Assembly (NCBI GenBank): GCA_030512335.1
Contig: JAULSU010000006.1
Coordinates: forward strand, 1,488,001-1,552,000
Source: Immersiella caudata
Lineage: Eukaryota > Ascomycota > Sordariomycetes > Sordariales > Lasiosphaeriaceae
DNA: 64,000 bases
Direction: 5' to 3'
Made by a program: the position numbers and the translations under genes. Under the pieces are notes generated by a model. It was not told where the DNA came from and did not search any database. It saw only the letters and a program-made list of their open reading frames with translations. This document shows positions 41,801 through 51,407 of this stretch, piece by piece. Numbering within the stretch: the stretch's first letter is position 1; each line of letters starts with the position of its first letter.

Positions 41801-42947
41801 AAAGGGTGCCACGGACTTGGCGATGTACACTTCGGCGGCGAGCGTCCCCAACGTATCGGTCAGCGTCTCGGCGCGCTCACAGAAGGTGCGCAACTGGCCC
41901 TGAACAAAGGTGTTCTGGCGCTTGTTCAATATTTTGCCGAGTTGCGCTAGACTCCACTCCGAGTTCTCTGTGCGGTAGCGTATGACCTCGGGATCTTGGT
42001 TGATATCCAACTGGCTGAGCACGGCGCGAATGCTCTCAATGCTCCGGCAGCAGGCCGCTTGTGTTGCCGGCCGGTAGTACTCAACCGATACAGTCGGCCG
42101 GTTGACATGCGACAGCAAGTTCTCTCGATGAATCTGGGGAGTCTTGCACTTCGCGTCGAGAGCTGTTTCCAGCTTCTTCAGCTTCGCGCCACCGGTCTTG
42201 TTCGTCGGGCTCGCCGTCATGCCCAGAATGCACGGCACCTCCTGGCCTGCATTTTTGGATGGCCGGTAAAAGTCGCGCATGATCTTGCTGCCGGGGCTCT
42301 TGCCGACGCAGTTGTGCGCCTCGTCAAACACGATGAGGGCGATCGAGTTCATCTTGACGAAGCTGCTGGAGAGGGCATTTTGCAGCACGGCGTAGGTGGC
42401 AACTGCCACGCGCACATTGCCCAGCGCAGCTTCCCAGAGCTGCGGGCTCCACTTTTCGACCTTGTCGAGCGATGAGAAGGATTGGACCTCGACTGATTGG
42501 ATCTGGCCCTGCAGTGTCTTGCACTGTTGCTGGCAAAGAGCGACGGTCGGGGTCAGGAACCAGATGCGCTAGGTTTGTAATGAGTCTTGATTCTCTGGTA
42601 CCCGGTGTTCAAGTTTCTCACCTTGCTCGGATCTGCAGTAGCCAGTGCATGCTTGATTCGGAGAGCCGCACTTTCCACTCATCAGCCTCTGGTAATAACG
42701 AGTGGAGTGGGGAAACCGAAAGCTTACACTAGCGTCTTGCCACTCCCCGTATCCATCTGTTTTCACTCTGTTAGCTTTCCAGAGTCATTCATCCCTTTCG
42801 AATTTTCACAAGGAATGGTCAACTCACAACCACGACAATGTTCTCCTTGACGCTCTTCTCGTACATCTCGGTCTGATAAGCTCGTGCCGACAGAGACAAG
42901 CTCGCATCAGTCTTGACAGACTCGTCCCAGGTCACCTTGGAAGGCAT
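38863..42947 (-). CDS. dcl2: Dicer-like 2 protein with degenerate RNase III sites
   Basis: Five exons: 42947..42828, 42756..42728, 42670..42622, 42568..40135 and 40070..38863; 1279 residues. Fungal DCL2 processes double-stranded RNA in antiviral and transgene silencing. The N-terminal helicase is intact: MDTGSGKT (41-48), WFLTPTVAL, VFDEAHNC (DEAH at about 148), GMTASPT, CIVFVTERA and ATAVAEEGLDV..QRRGRARR. A Dicer-dimerisation region follows. RNase IIIa keeps LEFLGDA (Glu859, Asp863), but its second metal-binding pair reads AHTVKAL (His944, Lys947) in place of ADxxEAL. RNase IIIb reads LAFLGNA (Ala1042, Asn1046) in place of LEFLGDA and AEMMESL (Glu1176, Glu1179). Thus each domain lacks at least two of its four metal ligands. 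The C-terminus is a weak dsRNA-binding-like segment. No stop or frameshift is present, so the reading frame is under constraint or recent. Confidence 0.93.
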
Positions 42948-43558
42948 TGTACAGAAACGAAAAGAGGACTTCCGAAACCGGTCGATGTAGAGATATCCAG
43001 AGTGTCGCTTGGTGAGGGAGTTGTGTCGTTCAGTGGGTGAAAAAAAAAAAAAAATCAGTTGTGTCCACGGGTCCTGATGGGGAATAGTGGAGAAAGAAAG
43101 GAATCGAAAAGATGAAGAGAAGGGGGCCTTAAGACTCCCGTCGAAAGACCAGCCGGGAGCCTTGGGTTTGGGGCATACTTTGAGAAGGCCAATGACAGAT
43201 GTTTGCACCGGAATCGTGGGCCTCACCACATTGATTCTGCTGAGACCAATGAGATCACAAAACGACGACACCGATTGCGCAGCGCAGGCGAATGTCGTTT
43301 GCAGCTCAGGTTACAGCACATACAGATTTCAATTGGTGAGTTCAGCGATGCAAGTTGCGATGCCTTAGGCCCCTTGGCGGTTCTTGATAGGGGTGGGCTT
43401 TGATTGGCTGACCAGAGCTTCGCTTGAGGCGTAAAAAGGGGCACAACACAACAAAGGGGGAGAGCTTGGCGGGGCAACACCTTTGAGATCATTACTTTGT
43501 ATTGCGGCTACTCACTGCATGGCATCACTCTGTCAACATCACAACATGCCGCACTAAC
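42948..43558. promoter_or_regulatory. Upstream region of dcl2 with homopolymer tract
   Basis: Holds the dcl2 promoter and the 3' side of the short FAD-oxidoreductase gene. A 14-base A run lies at about 43040-43053 (T run on the coding strand of dcl2), roughly 90 bases upstream of the dcl2 ATG. No gene seen. Confidence 0.4.
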
Positions 43559-44184
43559 TTATTGGTCCCACAACTTACGCAAAAACTTGGTACCATAGTC
43601 AATAACCTCCCAGTCTTCAGTACCAGGCGTAGCAGTAGCGTAAAACACGCCCTTGGGATCCCACTTGGCACGCGCAGTCTGAAGACCGGGGTACCCAGAG
43701 CCCCAGAAACGATCTCCCCAGTTGGGCTGGTAAGGATCAGCCTGTCAAATCCATTAGCATCACTTCCTTGAAACAATATGAGCGAAAGACATACCTCATT
43801 GACATAAGTGCACCCGCTCGTGCTCGCACCGCGAGGCGTCTCGTCCATGGTGTTGGTGAGCACATTCTGGATATCCATCTTGTACTCATACGACGCATCG
43901 GTGCTATTGAGCTGGTTCCACTTGGATGTGCCCGGCCAGCAGCTCTGTCCGGGCGCGCACTTGCAGCCGTAGTTCTTGCCGCTCCAAGTGGTCGGGATGA
44001 GGGGCTTGACATCCTTCCAGTCAAGCCTCTTCAGCGATCCTCCGGATCCTCCGGGACGGCCGAGGAGGTCGGTCTTGACCTCATACTCGACAGCTTCGAC
44101 AACCTCGGCGGCGTCGTCTCGTATAGTGAGAGCCGAGGCCAGAGCGGCGATGGCCGCAATCTGAACAAGGGCGCGGGACAGCAT
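43559..44184 (-). CDS. Shortened secreted BBE/FAD-linked oxidoreductase (ends only)
   Basis: Two exons, 44184..43795 and 43741..43559, joined in phase 0 over a 53-base intron (GTATGT..GACAG); 190 residues. Start chosen at the Met before a signal peptide (LSRALVQIAAIAALASALT); another Met lies eight codons upstream. The first exon carries the N-terminal feature of secreted FAD-linked oxidoreductases, GCKCAPGQSCWP..WNQLNST. Instead of the FAD-binding core it passes directly into MDIQNVLTNTMDETPRG..Y, and over the intron to VNEADPYQPNWGDRFWG, YPGLQTARAKWDPKGVFY and ATPGTEDWEV, which is the C-terminal berberine-bridge region. Normal family members are about 550-600 residues; roughly two thirds, including the whole FAD-binding domain, is missing. 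The frame is open, so it may still be expressed, but it cannot bind FAD in the usual way. Confidence 0.8.
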
Positions 44185-44986
44185 TCTGCCCTTGTGAACG
44201 AGTGTCAAGGGGTGAGGGAACGGATAGAAAGAGCGTGAGAGTGTGGCGAGCCGGGAAGGGAGACGAGGGGCAGCATCGTCGAATTATAGTGGATTCCATT
44301 TACAATGCTTCCACGTTGTAGTGGGCCGCTTCCCGAACTCGAGGATTCCCATCAGCAAGGGGGCTCACAGGGAGAGTGGGGGCCATTGCTAGCTGCGTGG
44401 CTTAGACTAACAATTTCCCTCGATAGTTTCCCGTCAAAGTACCATTGTCGGCCCACAACCCTCGCTGCGACGCCTTCGGGAGGTTTTGTGCGCGAGATAT
44501 GTCCACCGTCACTCCGCCAGGCGAGGAGCGGGAACAAGAAACGCACCGAGTGCCGCCCGCTGACCCGAACCACGAACACACTCTGCCTATGGCGTCCCCA
44601 CAAGCTGGAGATGGAAACGCTTGCTAAGAAACTAAGGTTCCACACCCGCATGACACTGCCGGAATGCGATTCACTGCCTGGGCTGTTACGGAGCGCCGCG
44701 CGAGTAGCATTCGTGAAATAGTACAGTAAATTGATTCCGCGGCGACGGAGCCGCGAACTGGTGCTAACGTAGGCAGCAGGGTTCAGGTCCTGGCATCTTC
44801 AATATCTGGCCGGAGTCGACATCGAGCACCGTGTGTTGCTCTTGACTCTTGTCAGCCGGGCCCCCGGACGTCGATCCACAACGGTCTGCATGCGAGATGA
44901 CGACGCTCATAATAGGGCTCCTCTCTCTCTCCCGAGCTCTGCCGTCGACTTTCCTAGCCTTCTGTTGAATGCGGCCCACTTCGACC
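44185..44986. other. Intergenic, no gene
   Basis: Promoter side of the shortened oxidoreductase and 3' side of CorA-like (2). Short frames only. Confidence 0.3.
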
Positions 44987-46330
44987 TCACACGTACCCCG
45001 TTGTCAATCTCCTCTTCAATCTCTTCTTTTGCATCACAATCCACATCGCATACAGCGCAAACGTCGCCACTGTCAACGGCACCGCAACCGCCCAGAAAAG
45101 CGCGAACTGCGGCTTCGTCCCCACCGATATCGCCGAGCCCTCGGTCTTTTCCCAGTCGAACAACGGGGTGGAGAACAGCGCCGCGACAAAACTCCCGGGG
45201 AGGAAGAACATGGCAACCAGCGCAAGCATCTTCATCGACGACGAATCCTGAAGGCTGTCCTTGGCGATGCTACGCGTGGCGCTCGCGGTCTCGAACGCGA
45301 TGGCATTGTCCTGCTGCGCGATGAGATGAAACAGGGCGGCGATTTGAACCTGAACGCGCTGCTGCACGTAGGCGCTGTCGACGAACTGCATCTCTACGCG
45401 CTGGCTGATCAGACCGAGGTGACTCTTCAAGATCTCGGCGGGTGATATTGACTCTGGTCGGGACTTCTCGTCGATGTCGCCCATGAACACGGTGGGCGCA
45501 TTCCGAGCTTTCGCGGGGATGTCATACTCTGCGTTCTTGATCATGAACGCGTTGAGCGCTTCCACAACCTTGAGCTTGCGTGTGCCGTTTGCCAACTTGG
45601 CCGCGCAGCCGCTCATCTCAGCGGAGAGAGAACCGAGTTCTCCTGCGGCTGGCCGGACTTGACGGCGTGTGGAGAAGCGGTGGTGTCCGGTTCGCGCTTC
45701 GACGTTGCGCACCACCGTTTTGATGTCGTCCAGGGTGATGTCAAGCTCTTGGCTGAGCATCAAGCTGCAGAGGAAGGCTGGGAACATTGGGTGGCTGACA
45801 AATGAAGAGCTCCATTGTGACTTCAGGGCGAGCAGGAGCTCCTTTCGTTCTTCACCCTCGGCGAAAACGACCATGTTGACCTCTGGTGTTCCGTCAATGA
45901 TGGCATGGGTCCACGCCATGGCGAGCTTCGGGTGATATGTTGCCGTGAAGATACGCGCGCCATGTTGGGGAGGCAGCGCGGCGACGCCGGCGTAGCAACT
46001 CAGGGCGTAGTCGTAACCGGATTGGAGGTTCCAAGCCGCGAGGAGTTGTTGAAGCTCCCGTGTCGAGGGGCTATGGCGGAATGTCCCCGGGTCCTCCCCG
46101 ACCCAGACCAGCCGTACTGTGCGGGTGTACGGATCGGCCCTGATGTACTTGTTTGCTGGTTCCTCTAGCCAGTTATCCAGTGCAAATGACGATATAGGCC
46201 GAGATTCCACACAAGTAGCCAGCGAGTCGTCATGGCTCCAGATCTCGGTAACGTTGATGGTTGGGCACTTGGGGATGTCGTATTTCTGCCAGACTTGGCG
46301 GCTTCCAAAGTGGTGGTGAAGGTCGTCCAT
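44987..46330 (-). CDS. CorA-like two-helix membrane protein (2), intact
   Basis: Single exon, 447 residues. An N-terminal soluble region (MDDLHHHFGSRQVWQKY..) contains a beta-rich part ending FTATYHPKLAMAWTHAII and a helical part with ELDITLDDIKTVVRNVEART. The long stalk helix runs through ISQRVEMQFVDSAYVQQRVQ and QDNAIAFETASATRSIAKDS, followed by two membrane segments, MLALVAMFFLPGSFVAALF and FALFWAVAVPLTVATFALY, and a Lys/Arg-rich tail. That is the fold of CorA-type divalent cation channels, though the bacterial GMN signature after the first helix is replaced by FLPG..AALFS, as in the large fungal CorA-like group whose transport role is unproven. The same architecture is found in the damaged gene at 36666-38681. 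Confidence 0.85.
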   Translation of the reverse strand: MDDLHHHFGSRQVWQKYDIPKCPTINVTEIWSHDDSLATCVESRPISSFALDNWLEEPANKYIRADPYTRTVRLVWVGEDPGTFRHSPSTRELQQLLAAWNLQSGYDYALSCYAGVAALPPQHGARIFTATYHPKLAMAWTHAIIDGTPEVNMVVFAEGEERKELLLALKSQWSSSFVSHPMFPAFLCSLMLSQELDITLDDIKTVVRNVEARTGHHRFSTRRQVRPAAGELGSLSAEMSGCAAKLANGTRKLKVVEALNAFMIKNAEYDIPAKARNAPTVFMGDIDEKSRPESISPAEILKSHLGLISQRVEMQFVDSAYVQQRVQVQIAALFHLIAQQDNAIAFETASATRSIAKDSLQDSSSMKMLALVAMFFLPGSFVAALFSTPLFDWEKTEGSAISVGTKPQFALFWAVAVPLTVATFALYAMWIVMQKKRLKRRLTTGYV

Positions 46331-46893
46331 GGCTCCTTTGTTGGTGACTGTTCATGCGATCAAACATAAGCTTCCTAGAGGTTGCGAATGATGTGTTGCC
46401 TGGAATAGATTGTGAATGAGATTGTAATATCAGATGGTTGCTGGTTGGGAGCGCATTTTGTATTCGAGCTGGAGGCTCCCGTCGAGTCAAGTGAAGTCCT
46501 ATTGAGGCTGTGCTTGTGAGGGCGTGCGCGGGGGTTGGACAGACGACGCGGGGAAGTTGACTGGGGCCTGGGGAACGCGCTTCGGCAGTGGTGGCGTCAC
46601 GCGATTGCAGGGGTAGGAACAAACGGTAAAGAAATTGACATTGTCGAAAACAAAAAACCATCATGACAAAACTTGTGGTATCGAGAAACAACGATGTTTT
46701 GCGAATTCCCTCCTGTGACGCCGAAAACGATGACGTCTCTGCCTGAATCTGGTGCGTGTTTTGTCTTTTTGGTATCGCGACGGAGGCAGCCCGAGTTGTC
46801 CTCAATCTAGCACGGCCACAAAGTCAAATGAAGTGGCTTCAAAGTGACCTGGGTGCAAACTCAGCCGCTGCAGGGGTAACTGAAAAAGCCCTT
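46331..46893. promoter_or_regulatory. Upstream region of CorA-like (2)
   Basis: Between the CorA-like start and the F-box gene's stop codon. Short frames only; no specific site recognised. Confidence 0.3.
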
Positions 46894-47931
46894 TCACGTG
46901 CTTCGCACCAACAACGTCAGCCCCTTCAACTCTTTCTCTGCCTCATCCAAAGCCATCTGTTCAGCCCTCTTCTTCTTGAAGAAGGCCTCCCATTTTATCG
47001 CGACTTCAACATCAGTGTCATGCTGATTAGCGGGGAAGTAGACCCATCGGTTTCGATCCGCGCTCCAGCTGCGACCGGGGAGATACGCCTCCAGCATGTA
47101 GTAGTTGTCGCGACTGAAGGGGAAGTCGACAGTTTGAGGCCCGTGCGGCTCCAGAAAGACGTCAGTCTCGTTGCATGCGTCCTCTTCCGTCATCAAAAAC
47201 CGCCGCCGTTGGTTTCCCCTGTTCTGCCCATGCCGGCGGACCGAACGAATGATGGCGCCGAGGTGTATCTCCAGAATGCGCATGTACCAGAGTGAGCTCC
47301 TCATAGATTTGAGAACCATGGCGGCATTTTTAGAGAGAAGATTGTTGTTCCAGTCAGGATGGGTTCCACGAGGGATGATGGGTAGCGGCTTGCCTGTGTC
47401 GAGATCGTCTTGCCAGTGGGCAAAGTCCAGCGCCAGACAAAGTGAGTTCCAGCGCAGAACACAAGTCATGCACGTGCAGACCAAGGTGAGGTCGGGTGGT
47501 TGGACGTGCTGGTAGGGTTTCGAGTACATGGTCTGCGTCTCGGGTCGAAGGGGACTTTGAAGAGCTTGGCGGACTGGCTCGTCCAGATTTTCCATCAGTA
47601 CCGGGCGCTGAAGACATCGCGCTAGAACGGGATAGCGAAGCTCGATGACGCTCTCGCAGATGCGACTCTCCTCGGCAAGAGTGAAGGCGCGCAAGCCCTT
47701 GCTCACGCGGCAGAGGGCAAAAAAGTCTCGCGGCCGGAGCAGGCGGAAGATGGACATGGTCAATTCGTACGGCAGGTCCTCAAACCCCCTGGCGCCGACG
47801 AGCTTGGGGTGTGCCTTTTTCTGGAGCTTCTTGCGGAGGCGCTCGGTGCGCTTCGACTTGACAGGCAGGGCTTGCGTCAAGTCCACGAGCGGGGGCTCAT
47901 CGCTGAGCGCTGTCGCTGACGAGTTTCTCAT
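46894..47931 (-). CDS. F-box domain protein
   Basis: Single exon, 345 residues. A basic N-terminal stretch (KSKRTERLRKKLQKKAHPK, about 25-43) is followed by an F-box: FEDLPYELTMSIFRLLRPRDFFALCRVSKGLRAF (about 50-83), with the LP-x-EL and L..L..V.K spacing that binds Skp1. The remainder has Cys pairs (LVCTCMTCVLRW) and aromatic residues but no recognised substrate domain, a common situation among the many fungal F-box proteins with unrecognised C-termini. Probably an adaptor in an SCF ubiquitin ligase; substrate unknown. The C-terminus is Lys/Glu-rich (FFKKKRAEQMALDEAEKE). Confidence 0.82.
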   Translation of the reverse strand: MRNSSATALSDEPPLVDLTQALPVKSKRTERLRKKLQKKAHPKLVGARGFEDLPYELTMSIFRLLRPRDFFALCRVSKGLRAFTLAEESRICESVIELRYPVLARCLQRPVLMENLDEPVRQALQSPLRPETQTMYSKPYQHVQPPDLTLVCTCMTCVLRWNSLCLALDFAHWQDDLDTGKPLPIIPRGTHPDWNNNLLSKNAAMVLKSMRSSLWYMRILEIHLGAIIRSVRRHGQNRGNQRRRFLMTEEDACNETDVFLEPHGPQTVDFPFSRDNYYMLEAYLPGRSWSADRNRWVYFPANQHDTDVEVAIKWEAFFKKKRAEQMALDEAEKELKGLTLLVRST

Positions 47932-48255
47932 TGTTGCGACGCGTTCGGATGAGGTGGAACTTCATGGCCGTGGAAAATGGAAGGGAGAAAAACAAATGCT
48001 AGCACTCATTTTAGCTTTAGAGTTTGCCGTTTTGCTTCCGACTGCTCAGGGCAAACACGTTGCTTCCTTCCGCGCAGCTGCCGAGAGGGGTAACTTGCAG
48101 CTGGTAGCGGCTGGCATGGCAGGCGTCTTCCCATGAACCCGACGGGAGACACAGATCTGCCTCTCAAACTTCACCGCTTCCTGCCGGAGTAACACTGGAA
48201 ACAATCCTGTGTTGCATGAATAAAGCTCATGCCGCTATGCTACAACGTATGTCAG
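47932..48255. other. Intergenic, no gene
   Basis: 324 bases between the F-box start and the 3' end of the first four-helix gene. Nothing recognised. Confidence 0.3.
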
Positions 48256-48784
48256 CTATTGCAACATCGAGTCTCGGGGGCTTCGAGGGAGTGAAAGAGT
48301 GGTGACGTACGACGCTGCGACCAGGCACCAGCCAGCGACAATTCGACTCGGACGTGCCGGATCAAACCGAAGCGCCGAACAATCACCAGACCCGCACTCA
48401 GGGGTACGCCTGCCGATTATCAAGATGCAACCAGCAATTGCCGCCAAAATCACTGCGATGAGGTCTACCAAAGCCAGACAGACGAGCTCAGGGCGGCGCG
48501 GAGCAGATGCGGTGCCAAAGAGCATGGCGCAAGCCCAGACCGAGACTGCGATGTTGAGCGCAAGCACCAATGAGAGCTGAGGTTTTGATCGGTATTAGTT
48601 TGGGGGGTTCAAGGTGACTTTCTTGGGAATTGTTTCGCACCATCACATAAACTTGCGTCAAATCTTCACCGAACCCCGTAGTGCAAAAAACTGCGAGGCC
48701 AAGACTAATGAGGAGAATTACGATCGAGAAAGTGCGCATGAGCAGTTGAGTCCAGATAGAACGAGATCGACGTTGTCCTGCCAT
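48256..48784 (-). CDS. Small four-helix membrane protein, tandem paralogue A
   Basis: Two exons, 48784..48641 and 48576..48256 (intron GTGCGA..CTCAG, phase 0), 154 residues. Four hydrophobic segments: FSIVILLISLGLAVFC, LVLALNIAVSVWACAM, LVDLIAVILAAIAGCILII and IVAGWCLVAASY. The layout (four helices, short basic N-terminus, a Cys-containing loop between helices 3 and 4) resembles fungal MARVEL-like proteins; no function can be named. It shares exon structure, intron position and residue pattern with the neighbouring gene at 49170-49718. A GTACGT just after the fourth helix, at the same point in both genes, might be a donor of a second intron, in which case the last residues differ from those given. 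Confidence 0.7.
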
Positions 48785-49169
48785 GGTAAGCGTCTACCGG
48801 TGGCGATGTTATGCTCAGGGGTATGTGACAGGAGTGGGACGGCTGGGAGGGGAAGATGAAGTGATTATGTATATTAAGGAGGAAGCAATAGCTGCAATAC
48901 GAGGAATGGCCTGACTCTCTAGAAGAAACAGCCTAAAGTACGAGGGGTCAGTGTGATTGAGAGCGAGAGCAGCGTTCGGCCGGGCATGCTTGCATTTGAC
49001 ACAGTGCGGGTTTGCTGACGGGGACAAGTTGTCAGTTGGCCGCCGCGAAACTGAAGTCACCTCCGACTGCTGCAACACCTGGCACAATCCTCCACTGTTG
49101 CTAGCCCCATAACGCCCCTACCAATGAGCTAAGTTAGCATCTGGGCGTCGTTCAAACACGGGAGAACGC
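48785..49169. promoter_or_regulatory. Spacer between tandem paralogues
   Basis: 385 bases separating two same-strand paralogues; must hold the promoter of paralogue A. No gene seen. Confidence 0.3.
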
Positions 49170-49718
49170 TCAGAAGGGAACGTACCCTACGGCGTACAAC
49201 ATTCCGGAGGCTATGAGCCTTGCCCCGCCAGCCGGGTCATATCCCATCTCTTCACACAGCTTCTGGTCATGTTCAGGGCCCCGGCCGGTTCTGGGACACT
49301 CATGGACAACTTTTCCATAGAGGTACACCAGAAGGACACCCCCCAGTATGGCGGCCACGACCCCGATAAGATCGGAGAAGGCTATCCATGCGACCTCTCC
49401 GTGCCGGGGGACAGGAGCCTTCCCAAGAGCGATGAGGCCGAACCTGATCAAGAGACCAAGATTGAAAGCAAGGAGGATTGCTGCCTGCAGTTGGTTGGTC
49501 GAGGTCAGCGTCTGCCATCTCGAAACAGAATGACTTTACTCAGGACACATAACCAAGGATGATCTGGTGCTCACAATAGCGTATCCTACGCCATAGCTCT
49601 CCGGGAACTGTGTTTGGCAGTGTATCAGGAAACCCAAGCAAACGAAAAGCAGGGCAACTGCCACGACACGCATGAGTGCCTGGAACCAGAATGACGAGGA
49701 ATCGCGATTTCGTGCCAT
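49170..49718 (-). CDS. Small four-helix membrane protein, tandem paralogue B
   Basis: Two exons, 49718..49575 and 49484..49170 (intron GTGAGC..CTGCAG, phase 0), 152 residues. Start chosen so that MARNRDSSSFWFQALMR aligns with MAGQRRSRSIWTQLLMR of paralogue A; an upstream Met at 49754 would add a dozen unmatched residues. Hydrophobic segments: VAVALLFVCLGFLIHC, AILLAFNLGLLIRFGLIAL, AFSDLIGVVAAILGGVLLVYLY and LIASGMLYAVGYV. Loop Cys residues (HECPRTG..KLCEEMGYD) correspond to ECGSGDC in paralogue A. Both have the D-L-I-x-V in helix 3. Divergence is considerable, so the duplication is old. Function unknown. Confidence 0.7.
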
Positions 49719-51407
49719 CGTCGCGCGTGTTGTCCGCGGTGGGTGCGGGCCCAAGTGAGCCTCACTACACTGGGCGCGATTTCAGCGGAGGCAAGAAGAA
49801 ACCAAGGGGCAAAGTTTCGAAGTTGCCAATCGAGGAGATGATGGGAACGGCGGGGTTCGGGTGATGCAGCTGGATGATGGGGGACGCAGCTGGGATTTTG
49901 AGTGACGATGAGTTCAGCTGGGGTCGTTGGTTGTCGTATGACTGGATAATGCCCTGCAGGGGGGGACTGGTGGGCGGCACTGCATTGGGCAACACACTTT
50001 CATACTGTGATATTACGGCAGAATGGGGCAGTGCGTCGCAATACGGACGTTGCATGCGAGATACCTACGTATGAACCTCTTGCCGTCTTTTGCTTTCGCA
50101 GCGAAACAAAATCGGCTCGGGCCGTCGAAAATCAGCAGGTTCGGGCCGTCTTTTGAGGTAGGAACTCAGCAGCGTGGTATTGGTTGGTTGAGAAGGATTC
50201 GGCTCAGGGGCAAGGGAGCTTAACAAAAGGACCACAAAAACTCCGGGCACTATCCCTATAGGTATGTTAGCTAGTACTTGCACTCACATCATTTACCAAC
50301 GTGTCGGCGTGTCGGTAGGTAAGCACTTGGCCGCTGGTCGGCATGGCATATCTCAGGGGTAGGTACCTATACGTGCTCATCAGAGCCTGCATGTGGGGTA
50401 CATCTGCTTTAAGCCATGCGAAGATCCCCGAGGAGGGGAGAACTGACACCCGCGGGCATCATGACGCAAAGCGGGGGTCGCCCACCTGCCAAGAAGAGAC
50501 GTACCTTTTTTCCTCTTACTAGCCGAGACACACCTCCCTGAATAATAAGAATCTGCTCCTTTCGTGTCGTTTGGTTGACTCGGGAGACGTCAATCTTCCA
50601 TGATGACCGAGACCATGACCCCGTTTTTGGGTCACAAGGTGCCCGAAGCACCAAAAACTGAGGAGGAAAACCTCATAGTGCTATCTCCTCTGGGAGTATA
50701 CTGTTCTTGCTGCACCCAACGAGCCAGCCCTCGTGCTTTTCCAAAGTGCTGCGCCGTATGGCTTGGTTTCTCCTCCCAGCCAATACGAGGTACCTACATG
50801 TGCCAAGACCGCGGGGGACCTATCCCGCACGTTTTGCCCTTCAGGGGGGCATGATGCCATCTGTTCTTGGCCTTCAAGTTGAGGATCCCAGCGGTCAACT
50901 TCGGTGACGGCTGCTTTCTAACGGCATGGAATTACGTGACAAGAGCAGACGGGCATGGTCCTCACCGAGGGGTAAATGAGCAAACACGCCGGGTTGTTGG
51001 TGGCTCTATGCTCAAGAGCCCGTCATCCCGCTGCCCGTGTGGCATCCTAGCCCCCTTCTGTGGTGACTTTCCGCAGATCAATATTCTGGAGACAATTGTA
51101 TTGGCATCTTTGAACTAATAGACGACGCCTTTTAGCCGAAATGACGTTGTTTGATGGTTCTACCATGCTCTGGAAAAGGCGGACTGGAGACAACCTGGCA
51201 CACGCTCTACTTCTAGGTCGTGATCGGATGGGTGGCGGAGACTACGATGAGGCCTAGGAACATTGAGCACGAAGGCAAACCGGGCGAATCTTTATAAAGA
51301 GCATGAGTTAGAAACGGGAAGTCGCATTATGGTTGGACGCAACTTCATTGGCAGCAGGCGAGACTACATCCAAACTCTTCAAGTTCAACACCACACCCCC
51401 ACCTGTC
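49719..51407. other. Intergenic, 1.7 kb, no supported gene
   Basis: Short overlapping frames on both strands, none with signal peptide or domain. Contains the promoter of paralogue B. Confidence 0.35.

Noticed and set aside
44987..45445. Plus-strand frames over the CorA-like (2) gene
   Set aside because: Shadows of a gene with clear membrane segments on the minus strand.
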